Source: an uncultured Cryptobacterium sp. (GTDB lineage: Bacteria > Actinomycetota > Coriobacteriia > Coriobacteriales > Eggerthellaceae). From it: 30,044 bases of DNA. Position numbers and translations under genes: made by a program. Under the pieces are notes generated by a model, which did no database searches, was not told the DNA's origin, and saw only the letters and a program-made list of their open reading frames with translations. Below are positions 23,317-30,044 of the stretch, piece after piece (positions within the stretch are counted from its first letter, which is position 1; each line of letters starts with the position of its first letter). The stretch covers positions 1-30,044 of the forward strand of contig CATYOF010000018.1 in the NCBI GenBank assembly GCA_958410215.1. The letters run 5' to 3'.

Positions 23317-25099
23317 AGCGTTCCTTTACCCCTCGTAAAGGCAGCGGAACTTCAATAAGCGAAATACCCGGCACACCAAAACTTTCTTGCAACGCTGCTC
23401 GGAATTCAGCAAGGGTTTCAGTCTTTTGCGCAGGAACGCCAAAAGCTTTGGCTGCTGCACAAAAATCAATCTGCTGGGGTGTTAAAAATAATCGCTCAAA
23501 GTACGCATCATCAGATTGCTGAGGCAGCATATCGAAAATGGCTCCACCTTGATTATTCAAAAGCACGATAACCACACTTGGCCTATTTGCGCCTTCCGCT
23601 TCCTGCAAGGCCATTTCGCCTTGAAGCGCCAGCGCATTCAAATCATGCAAAAGGGTTAAATCGCCCGTAAGAAATACCGTCTGCTTAAATTCTTGGGCTG
23701 CCCCTAGCACGCTTGATACCGTGCCATCAATGCCATTAAGACCACGATTTGCAAGCACGGTCAGACGTTTTCCTCGCTCAAAATATAATTCATCTACCGC
23801 ACGAATTGCCATGCTGTTTGCACTGAACAAGAGCGACTCGGCAGGAATTTCATGCAACAACGCCTGCACGTAAGCCCCTTCGAAGGAGTCGTTCTTTTCC
23901 AAATCGGATGCAAACATTCGCTCACAGCGACTGCGATCAAGCATGCCCCATTCCTGAATAGCTTCAGGAAGGCGCGTATTTTCATCAGGCATTTCTTCAA
24001 AATCGTAGGACACTGCTTCAAGCAAAGCCACCACAAAATCAAGCGGATTAGCCGCAACGAACGTGGTGGTTTGCGCATTAAAATCGCGTGTTTCTTGCAC
24101 ATCCACCACGATTTGCGCCGGGCGCAGCGATTCAATGGCCTGCGCAGTTTTTTTCGATACAGGATAGCGACCAAATCGCACCACCACATCAAATTCAGGC
24201 ATGGCAGCAATGTTCATAATCTGGTCGTATCCGCATATCACCGCAGGATGTCCATACGATCGAAGTTGCGAGAGCGGATCAGCCAAAAGTGGAGCATCAA
24301 AGCGTTCGCTAAAGGCAAGCAGCGCCTGTGCTTCACGGTCACGGCGCGCCTGATCATATACGGCAGAAGGAGAAAAGGTTCCTTCGCCTGCCAGCACAAT
24401 AACCTTGTGTGCATCAAGATACGTTGCCAAAACAGCAGCATCCTGCGTTGAAAGCGATCTATCCGAGCGAACAATCCCCGGCAAACTAGCGCACCCCCTA
24501 ATGCGAGCCCGAGAAAACAAATCCTCTTGATCAAGCGCGGGAACAAGCGGTTCGTCAAAGGGGAAATTGGCGTGCACCGGAGCTGCCGCAAGCGTTCCGG
24601 GAGTAGCACAAGCCATAAGTTCTCGTGCGATTTGTCGCACGTAAGCCAGCTGGCCTTCACGGGCACCTGGTGCTGCCATACTAAAGAAACGACGTACATG
24701 GTCGGAATATACTTTGTCCTGGTCACACGTCTGGGGTGCACCCAATTTTTGCAAACGCGCTGGTCTATCACCCGTCAAAACAAGCAGCGGAATACGGGAA
24801 GTTTCGGCTTCTAGCACCGCAGGATAGTAGTTCGCTACTGCCGTGCCTGACGTACAAATAAGCGCAACGGCGCGGCTGCTGGCTTTCGCAAGACCCAACG
24901 CAAAAAATGCCGCTCCGCGTTCATCAACATCAATATACAAACGAAACGTTGTGCCAAAACGCTTGTGTGCCTCATAAGCAACCATAGCCAAAGGGGTCGA
25001 TCGCGAACCAGGACTTACCACCACATCGCGTACACCCAGGCGCATCAGTTCATCAAAAAACGAACCAAGGTATAACCCTAATTCCTCGGATTTATTCAT
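23300..25099 (-). CDS. menD: SEPHCHC synthase (MenD), ThDP-dependent
   Basis: MenD adds 2-oxoglutarate to isochorismate with loss of CO2, the first committed step of menaquinone synthesis. Diagnostic stretches are VVVSPGSRSTPLAMVAYE (from ~26), VDERGAAFFALGLA with the cofactor-activating Glu60, and LICTSGTAVANYYPAVLEA. Further along come LTGDRPARL, NRGLNGIDGTVSSVLGAA, and the ThDP-Mg motif LTGDLTLLHDLNAL with NNQGGAIFDMLPQ. At 599 aa from ATG 25099 it has near-normal length. The frame continues to 25129, but MNKSEELG is the expected N terminus and a GGCGGTG-like site precedes it. The 3' end overlaps menH by 17 nt; menF ends 187 bp upstream. Confidence 0.95.
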   Translation of the reverse strand: MNKSEELGLYLGSFFDELMRLGVRDVVVSPGSRSTPLAMVAYEAHKRFGTTFRLYIDVDERGAAFFALGLAKASSRAVALICTSGTAVANYYPAVLEAETSRIPLLVLTGDRPARLQKLGAPQTCDQDKVYSDHVRRFFSMAAPGAREGQLAYVRQIARELMACATPGTLAAAPVHANFPFDEPLVPALDQEDLFSRARIRGCASLPGIVRSDRSLSTQDAAVLATYLDAHKVIVLAGEGTFSPSAVYDQARRDREAQALLAFSERFDAPLLADPLSQLRSYGHPAVICGYDQIMNIAAMPEFDVVVRFGRYPVSKKTAQAIESLRPAQIVVDVQETRDFNAQTTTFVAANPLDFVVALLEAVSYDFEEMPDENTRLPEAIQEWGMLDRSRCERMFASDLEKNDSFEGAYVQALLHEIPAESLLFSANSMAIRAVDELYFERGKRLTVLANRGLNGIDGTVSSVLGAAQEFKQTVFLTGDLTLLHDLNALALQGEMALQEAEGANRPSVVIVLLNNQGGAIFDMLPQQSDDAYFERLFLTPQQIDFCAAAKAFGVPAQKTETLAEFRAALQESFGVPGISLIEVPLPLRGVKERYGNYR

Positions 25100-25112
25100 G
25101 TATCCACACCGC

Positions 25113-25262
25113 CTTTGTTTCCCGCACATGCTTGTTGTTTCACAATCGCTTTACTCCTCGTACACACACTCAAAATATATCAGCATCTGCTAGATCGCTA
25201 AACGCATTAGTTGTTTGAGCTTTGTTTCCCGCGCACACTTGGTATTCTCTTTAACCGCTTTA
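25113..25262. repeat. Imperfect direct repeat in the menF-menD gap
   Basis: CTTTGTTTCCCGC occurs at 25113-25125 and again at 25220-25232, 107 bp apart. Both copies are followed by T-rich sequence and CGCTTTA. One copy abuts the menD ribosome binding site. It looks like an old duplication within the spacer. Confidence 0.4.
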
Positions 25263-25272
25263 TTCACCCTGC

Positions 25273-25326
25273 TCGCCTTGTTCGCGTTATTTGTTCTGTT
25301 CGCCTTGTTCGCTTTGTTCTGGCGCG
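25273..25326. repeat. 27-bp tandem repeat across the menF stop
   Basis: TCGCCTTGTTCGC occurs at 25273-25285 and 25300-25312, exactly 27 bp apart, so nine codons. The MenF end reads EQSEQGEQNK-stop, and the same frame after the stop reads REQGEQGE. This suggests a repeat expansion that gained or lost the stop codon. Confidence 0.4.
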
Positions 25327-26666
25327 ACAAAGGCACTCAAGATGGTTTTTAACTTTAGGTCAATTTCGTCGAATTCGTCACGCGCGTTGCTACCTTCCAC
25401 CACGCCACAGCCAGCGTAGAGCCACCCTGCTTCGCCATCGAACACACCTGAGCGAATTGCCACAGAAAATTCCCCGTTACCAGCGCCATCAATATAACCT
25501 ACTGCTCCACCAAAGAACCCTCGGTTATACGATTCTGCTTCACGTAACGTCATAAGCGCTTCTCCTACCGGCGTTCCCGATAAGGCCGGAGTCGGGTGAA
25601 GCTGACTTGCCAGAGAAAGCAATCCTCTTCCTTCCATTACCTGAGCAGAAACTGGCGTGCACAAGTGCTGCACGTGGCGAAGAACTTCAATTGAAGGCGT
25701 TTGGGGAATAACGACGTCATAGCAGTTACGCCCAAACACATCGCGCATGAAACTGACCACAAATTCGTGCTCGCGTCTATTTTTGTCGTCATGAAGCAAG
25801 GCTTCGGCAAGACGTACCCGTTCACCCTCATTGGCACCACATGACGTAGTACCTGCTAAACACATGCTTTCAACCGCAGATCCCTGCTTGCGCACCAATA
25901 ACTCAGGCGTACATCCGCAGAAAAACACATCACCATAGCGATACATGAATACGCATCCACGCGCATCGCCATCGATCAAATTGACCAGCACATCTTTAGA
26001 AGAAAAGGGCTCTTTAGTTTTTAAATAAATGCGGCGCGAAGGCACAAATTTATCTATCCGATGTGAGCGAATTTTATCCAAACCCGTATTCATTACCTGC
26101 TGCCATTCTTCAAACGAATCGCGCGTTAAAGAATAGGGCATACTTCGATGGGTGCGCGGTTGAGCGTCATGTATATGACGAATAAATCGCTCCACCCTAC
26201 CTGGGTACACCGGACCTAAGCTGTTTACCTGCAAAAAGATGCCGGCCTCATTTTGAATAAGCACCAATTCAGGCACCATAAGGCGAACCTTAGGAAAGGA
26301 TGCCATCATGTCATCAGTCGGTTTAGGGTTTGATGCATCAAAGCGATTAAACGAAAACAGAATAGGCTGACAAGCATTATCTCCCTGAAGAACTATATCG
26401 GCACTTTCAAGGGAAGGAATAGCAATACAACGACCAAGACCCATATAACGATTGAGACGTTCCTTGTCGTAATACACAAATTGGTCGGTAAAGCCTTTTT
26501 GTAAAACGCAAAACGCATCAACGATGTCTATAGAGGAAGCAAGGGAAGCGCAGTTGCCATCATCGACTTCCGACGATGCGCTGTCACTCGTGACAGAGCT
26601 ACAATCATTTGCGATGAAAGTGCGATTGCCGTCAAGACGCACGCTATGAGAAAAAATCTTAGTCAT
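25287..26666 (-). CDS. menF: Isochorismate synthase
   Basis: MenF isomerises chorismate to isochorismate, opening the menaquinone branch. The C-terminal ~270 residues hold the chorismate-binding fold: KTKEPFSSKDVLVNLIDGDA, CGCTPELLVRKQGSAVESMC, LAGTTSCGANEGER, RREHEFVVSFMRDVFG, LHPTPALSGTPVGEAL, YNRGFFGGAVGYIDGAGNGE and YAGCGVVEGSNARDEFDE, with the Mg-binding glutamates. The N-terminal ~180 residues are divergent, as usual. I choose ATG 26666 (459 aa), not 26678, because GAAGG lies 5 nt before it. It overlaps the mazG stop in ATGACTAA, so coupling is likely. A salicylate-pathway isochorismate synthase would look similar, but the men neighbours settle the role. Confidence 0.93.
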   Translation of the reverse strand: MTKIFSHSVRLDGNRTFIANDCSSVTSDSASSEVDDGNCASLASSIDIVDAFCVLQKGFTDQFVYYDKERLNRYMGLGRCIAIPSLESADIVLQGDNACQPILFSFNRFDASNPKPTDDMMASFPKVRLMVPELVLIQNEAGIFLQVNSLGPVYPGRVERFIRHIHDAQPRTHRSMPYSLTRDSFEEWQQVMNTGLDKIRSHRIDKFVPSRRIYLKTKEPFSSKDVLVNLIDGDARGCVFMYRYGDVFFCGCTPELLVRKQGSAVESMCLAGTTSCGANEGERVRLAEALLHDDKNRREHEFVVSFMRDVFGRNCYDVVIPQTPSIEVLRHVQHLCTPVSAQVMEGRGLLSLASQLHPTPALSGTPVGEALMTLREAESYNRGFFGGAVGYIDGAGNGEFSVAIRSGVFDGEAGWLYAGCGVVEGSNARDEFDEIDLKLKTILSAFVAPEQSEQGEQNK

Positions 26667-27738
26667 GCGAACCTTCATTCTGCGTTGTGGGTTGCGCCGA
26701 ATCTCGCGCTTCGATATGTTCCCCGCTTTGTTTTTCGCTCGATGTTTTGAGCTTCGCTTCCGCCTGCGTGCGCTGCATCAGCTTCGCCTGATCCCACAAC
26801 TCTTGAAGCTCATCCATGGTTAGATCTTCTATGTGCTTACCCGCAGCCCATGCGGCACCTTCCATAAACGCCCAACGATCACGGAATTTTCTGCAAGTTG
26901 CACGCAGTGCCGTTTCGGGGTCTATCTTTTCTTTGCGTGCCACGTTTACCAAGGTAAAAAGCACATCACCAAATTCAAGCTCCATTGCGGTCAAATCTCC
27001 TTCAGCACATGCCTGCTTGAATTCAGCTATTTCTTCATTAACCTTGTCCCATACCTCGTCAACGCTATCCCATTCAAAGCCTACCGAAACAGCCTTGCGC
27101 GATATCTTACTTGCTTGCATAAGCGCAGGGAAACTTACCGGGACGCTATCCAATAAACCTTCTGGGTTCGCGAATCTATCGGAACCGCTGTTAGAAGCGT
27201 TACTAACGGCATCGCCGGAAGCGTTGTCGCCAGCACCACCAGTAATACCACCATCCGCGCCACCAGAAACAGAAGCATTTGCTGCATTTCGTTCAGCATT
27301 TTTTACGGCATCCCAAATGTCCAGCACTTCACCCGATGAAGCAGCTTCGACAGAACCAAACACATGCGGATGACGACGAATCATTTTCTCATTCACATCG
27401 CGACAAACATCAGCCACATTAAATTCGCCAGCATCGGCAGCAATTTGACTTTGCAATACCACCTGCAACAACACATCGCCTAATTCTTCGCGTAAGTGAG
27501 CCGTATCCTTTTGCTCAATTGCATCCACTGCTTCGTAGGCTTCTTCAATCATGTTGTGCGCAATAGAATCGTGGGTTTGTTCGCGATCCCACGGACATCC
27601 ATCAGGCGCACGAAGCGCCGCTATCGTATCAGCAAAAGCAGAAAACGCTTCACCAGCATCGGGGCAGGGTTGCCCTTGCTGCCCTTGCTGGTAAAGCGAT
27701 TCAGAATTTTCTTGCTCTAGTGGATCTAATGGAACCAT
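26659..27738 (-). CDS. mazG: Nucleoside triphosphate pyrophosphohydrolase MazG
   Basis: MazG hydrolyses (d)NTPs to monophosphates and pyrophosphate, acting as house-cleaning and in stringent-response tuning. Two MazG domains are present. The first (~30-130) has LRAPDGCPWDREQTHDSI, EEAYEAVDAI (65-74) and REELGDVLLQ (83-92), the Mg-binding E-x-x-x-E and E-x-x-D pairs. The second has EEIAEFK and LEFGDVLFTL. Between them is a low-complexity linker at ~150-190, rich in Ala, Gly, Ser and Asn, absent from compact homologues. The protein is 359 aa, longer than Escherichia coli MazG (263 aa), from the N-terminal extension, the linker and a Lys/Glu/Gln-rich tail. ATG 27738 follows GGGGGA closely. It overlaps menF by 8 nt and so heads the menaquinone operon. 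Confidence 0.92.
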   Translation of the reverse strand: MVPLDPLEQENSESLYQQGQQGQPCPDAGEAFSAFADTIAALRAPDGCPWDREQTHDSIAHNMIEEAYEAVDAIEQKDTAHLREELGDVLLQVVLQSQIAADAGEFNVADVCRDVNEKMIRRHPHVFGSVEAASSGEVLDIWDAVKNAERNAANASVSGGADGGITGGAGDNASGDAVSNASNSGSDRFANPEGLLDSVPVSFPALMQASKISRKAVSVGFEWDSVDEVWDKVNEEIAEFKQACAEGDLTAMELEFGDVLFTLVNVARKEKIDPETALRATCRKFRDRWAFMEGAAWAAGKHIEDLTMDELQELWDQAKLMQRTQAEAKLKTSSEKQSGEHIEARDSAQPTTQNEGSHD

Positions 27739-27770
27739 CGCTCCCCCTAGAAAGTATTAGGTGTTATAAA

Positions 27771-27807
27771 CAACAAGCTCCAGAACGTGTGCCGCTGGAG
27801 CTTGTTG
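27771..27807 (-). terminator. Perfect 13-bp hairpin between ACT gene and mazG
   Basis: CAACAAGCTCCAG (27771-27783) and CTGGAGCTTGTTG (27795-27807) pair perfectly around an 11-nt loop. On the minus strand TTTAT follows. It probably ends the folE-ACT transcript. It lies only 33 bp before mazG, so it could also act as a leader hairpin of the men operon. Confidence 0.6.
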
Positions 27808-27921
27808 ATAAATCTCGTAGCGTTTTGGGTGCCGTAGCAAACATCTTCTTAACTCAGCGTTGGATCATAGATCGATCGCAGCATTTCGAGTTCACCCAAT
27901 CATTCGATTCCAAGCATTCTC

Positions 27922-28191
27922 TTAAATAGAGTACATAGCCTGGAATACTTCTTCACGTTGGATAATTACCTGCACGCCCAAATCTTCGCCGACTTTGGTA
28001 AGAGCTTCTTGGACCTCATTGAAGCTTGCCGTAGCTTCATCCAGCTTTACCAACATGGTCATACTAAAAATATCGTCCAAGATGGTCTGGCTAATATCGG
28101 CAATATTGGCTCCCTTTTCTGCCAGCACACCCGAAATAGCCGCAACAATACCACTGCGATCTTTACCCAGAACAGAAATTACACAACGCAT
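27922..28191 (-). CDS. ACT domain protein (UPF0237 family)
   Basis: The 89-aa product is a single ACT domain: MRCVISVLGKDRSGIVAAIS, GVLAEKGANIADISQTILDD, then FSMTMLVKLDEATASFNEVQ and a C-terminal EDLGVQVIIQREEVFQAMYSI. The GKDRSGIVAAIS turn is the ligand-binding loop, so it may sense an amino acid or other small molecule, probably as a dimer. In many bacteria this family sits beside a DUF711/UPF0210 gene; that partner is not here. ATG 28191 has AAAGGA 7 nt upstream. It follows folE with a 27-bp gap and so is probably co-transcribed. No precise function is known. Confidence 0.85.
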   Translation of the reverse strand: MRCVISVLGKDRSGIVAAISGVLAEKGANIADISQTILDDIFSMTMLVKLDEATASFNEVQEALTKVGEDLGVQVIIQREEVFQAMYSI

Positions 28192-28218
28192 TGAATTATC
28201 CTTTCGGTTTTGGGTAAC

Positions 28219-28824
28219 TTAGCGACCCATCAACAACGACAACGCTTCTGCACGCGTAGCCGCACTTGCACTGCTTTTGAATATACCACGCACAGCGCTG
28301 GTGGTGGTTTTCGAACCGGGCTTTTTTACCCCACGCATGCTCATGCATAGATGCTCTGCTTCCATGATCACAATAACGCCCTGAGGGTTAAGCTGCTCCA
28401 TTAAGGTGTCGGCCACCTGTGACGTTAAACGTTCTTGCACCTGAGGGCGACGCGCATACGCATCCACCAAACGAGCAAGTTTCGAAATACCGCAAATGCG
28501 ACCGCTCTTTGCGGGAATGTAGGCAACATGGGCTTTTCCGAAAAATGGCACCAGATGATGCTCGCACATGGAATAGAAAGGGATGTCGTGCACAATGACC
28601 AGCTCTTCATGATGTTCGTCGAAGGTGGTTTCGAAGTGCACTGCCGGATCTTCGTAAAGGCCTGCAAACACTTCTTCATACATGCGCGCAACACGCGAAG
28701 GAGTTTTTTGCAATCCTTCGCGATCGGGATCTTCGCCAATTCCTTCCAGAATCATGCGAACCCCTGCTTCAATTTTTTCTAAATCCATAGAACCTTGCAA
28801 AGGTTCCGTAAGTTGATCTGACAT
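28219..28824 (-). CDS. folE: GTP cyclohydrolase I
   Basis: FolE converts GTP to 7,8-dihydroneopterin triphosphate, the first step of folate (and, in some organisms, queuosine) synthesis. Zinc ligands are visible: Cys87 and His90 in MCEHHLVPFFGKAHVAYIP, and Cys160 in MEAEHLCMSMRGVKKPGSKT. The segments GISKLARLVDAYARRPQVQERLT and TTTSAVRGIF are family hallmarks. ATG 28824 (201 aa) is preferred over TTG 28827, with AAAGG 6 nt upstream. Length is normal. No other folate gene lies in the window, and the ACT-domain gene follows directly. Confidence 0.97.
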   Translation of the reverse strand: MSDQLTEPLQGSMDLEKIEAGVRMILEGIGEDPDREGLQKTPSRVARMYEEVFAGLYEDPAVHFETTFDEHHEELVIVHDIPFYSMCEHHLVPFFGKAHVAYIPAKSGRICGISKLARLVDAYARRPQVQERLTSQVADTLMEQLNPQGVIVIMEAEHLCMSMRGVKKPGSKTTTSAVRGIFKSSASAATRAEALSLLMGR

Positions 28825-28949
28825 CAAGTGCCTTTCCGTTTGTTTGCAAAAGTACCGAATACCCTGAGCGCCCCTAGAATACGCTAAGCACCAAAAAGCA
28901 GTAATTCTAAAAGCTACCCAGGAGAAAATTCACCAAAATAAGGATTTTA

Positions 28950-29735
28950 TTATAGGTCCAACTCCAACGATACCGGACAATGATCCGATCCGAAAATTTC
29001 TGAATAAATATTTGCCATCTGAACCTGATCACGTAAAGCTTCACTTACCAAAAAGTAATCTATACGCCACCCCGCATTGTTGGCACGTGCATTAAAGCGA
29101 TAACTCCACCATGAATAGGCACCTGTTGTTTCCGGATGAAGCGCGCGAAAGGTATCCACGAATCCCGCATCAAGTAGTTTCGTAAACTTTTCGCGTTCTT
29201 CATCGGAAAAACCAGGATTCCCGCGATTCGTTCGAGGATTCTTAAGGTCGATTTCCTGATGCGCCACATTAAAATCGCCGCACATCACTACTGGCTTTGC
29301 CGCACAGGCATCTCCGTTGGGCAGCGTTCCTTCCTCAAGTCCCTTACACATATCACGGAATACATCATCCCACTGCATGCGATGATCGAGGCGTGCAAGT
29401 TCGGACTGGGCGTTGGGTGTGTACACATTCACAAACCAGTATTTTTCAAATTCGCAAATTACCACACGTCCTTCGGTGTCCAATTCAGGTACACCTACTT
29501 CGTACAGCACCTGCAAGGGTTCTTCTTTGCAAAATACCGCTGTGCCCGAATACCCTTTGCGTTGTGCGTAGCTCCAATATTCGTGATAGCCAGGCAGGTC
29601 CATCTCGATTTGACCTTCTTGAAGCTTAGTTTCTTGAAGGGCAAACACATCGGCGTTCAATTCGCCAAATACATCCATGAAGCCTTTTTTCATAACAGCA
29701 CGAAGGCCATTTACATTCCAAGATACCAACCTCAT
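28950..29735 (-). CDS. xth: Exodeoxyribonuclease III (AP endonuclease)
   Basis: The 261-aa product is an ExoIII/ExoA-type enzyme of the endonuclease/exonuclease/phosphatase fold that nicks DNA at abasic sites in base-excision repair. Catalytic motifs are WNVNGLRA (Asn7), LQETK (Glu35), the Tyr in VNVYTPNAQ, CGDFNVAHQEIDL, and the closing GSDHCPV with the catalytic Asp-His. The reading frame begins at 29837, but ATG 29735 matches the family N terminus (MRLVSWNVNGLRA) and has AAAGAGG 8 nt upstream. It appears monocistronic, with 122 bp to folE. Confidence 0.96.
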   Translation of the reverse strand: MRLVSWNVNGLRAVMKKGFMDVFGELNADVFALQETKLQEGQIEMDLPGYHEYWSYAQRKGYSGTAVFCKEEPLQVLYEVGVPELDTEGRVVICEFEKYWFVNVYTPNAQSELARLDHRMQWDDVFRDMCKGLEEGTLPNGDACAAKPVVMCGDFNVAHQEIDLKNPRTNRGNPGFSDEEREKFTKLLDAGFVDTFRALHPETTGAYSWWSYRFNARANNAGWRIDYFLVSEALRDQVQMANIYSEIFGSDHCPVSLELDL

Positions 29736-30044
29736 AAAGATGCCTCTTTCTGCCTCTTTCTTATAGATATACGAAATTATGCATACTTCGTCGCATGCAC
29801 TAAGCGCATGTATTTCGTCCGCACAACCGACACGCACATACTTGATGCGTTGAACACCCGTACGTTATGTCAGATACGTGTCGGCTACGCCGTAATAGCT
29901 CATATTACCGCATCGAATGAACTAAGCGAACTGCTCGATAGGCTACCCTTGCTATTCCTGACGCGATTTCCGTGATTTTTGAGTCGTTTTTGGCAAATTC
30001 GTAGCTTATCGGGCAGAAAAATTTAAAGATAATCCTTGCTCAGA
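29736..30044. other. Upstream region of exonuclease III, no gene seen
   Basis: The plus-strand ORF through here is a shadow of the exonuclease frame and continues without recognisable protein features. The stretch near 29860-29930 is moderately GC-rich with short self-complementary pieces, but I cannot fold it into a clear RNA by eye. An xth promoter should be here; AT-rich TATAAG-like sequence lies at about 29758-29770 on the minus strand. Confidence 0.35.

Noticed and set aside
28435..28782. Plus-strand 115-aa ORF within folE
   Set aside because: It lies wholly antisense to a clearly conserved folE and has no features of its own.

Overview
The window looks like chromosomal DNA of a Gram-positive actinobacterium of the class Coriobacteriia, most plausibly a moderate-GC member of the Eggerthellales. 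This is an inference. It rests on an anaerobe-style menaquinone cluster (menF, menD, menH, menB, menE-C), an actinobacterial-looking cell-wall sorting tail (MAKTG, close to the LAxTG class), gene content and base composition. I could not confirm the taxon by search. All protein genes run on the minus strand except one toxin-antitoxin pair at 17.6-18.2 kb.

Layout. (1) 1-5.3 kb is an AT-rich accessory region. It holds a degenerate ~33-nt tandem repeat, a solitary Mrr-type type IV restriction nuclease, a solitary HipA-like kinase, the initiator tRNA-fMet gene with its own promoter and terminator, a stand-alone AAA+ ATPase with an exact 10-bp-period repeat upstream, and an orphan IS3-OrfA-like helix-turn-helix protein. 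(2) 5.4-15.5 kb is one giant surface protein gene. Its product has a VWA domain, then about 16 domains each closing with an F-x-N-x-Y motif (isopeptide-forming, Spy0128/FctA-like), then a sortase signal. (3) 15.5-16.1 kb is its upstream region. (4) 16.1-17.1 kb is a Pit-type phosphate transporter. (5) 17.6-18.2 kb is a HigB-HigA-like toxin-antitoxin pair. (6) 18.3-27.7 kb is the menaquinone operon led by mazG, including a MenE-MenC fusion. (7) 27.9-29.7 kb holds an ACT-domain protein, GTP cyclohydrolase I (folE) and exonuclease III.

The most striking signal is at the 5' end of the giant surface protein. The well-placed ATG (15469) with a strong ribosome binding site runs into a tract of ten G (minus strand, 15338-15347) and then a stop. 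The signal peptide and the whole 3255-codon body are in the other frame. Losing one G, to nine, joins them exactly. As written, the gene is therefore in an OFF phase of a slipped-strand switch. A second tract of eleven G (15705-15715) lies about 235 bp upstream, between hexamers that could be the -35 and -10 of a promoter. The giant adhesin may therefore be phase-variable at both translation and transcription.

The menaquinone genes are arranged so that one transcript could make nearly the whole chorismate to dihydroxynaphthoyl-CoA branch: MenF (isochorismate), MenD, MenH, then MenC and MenE on one polypeptide, and MenB. mazG overlaps menF by 8 nt and menD overlaps menH by 17 nt, which suggests translational coupling.
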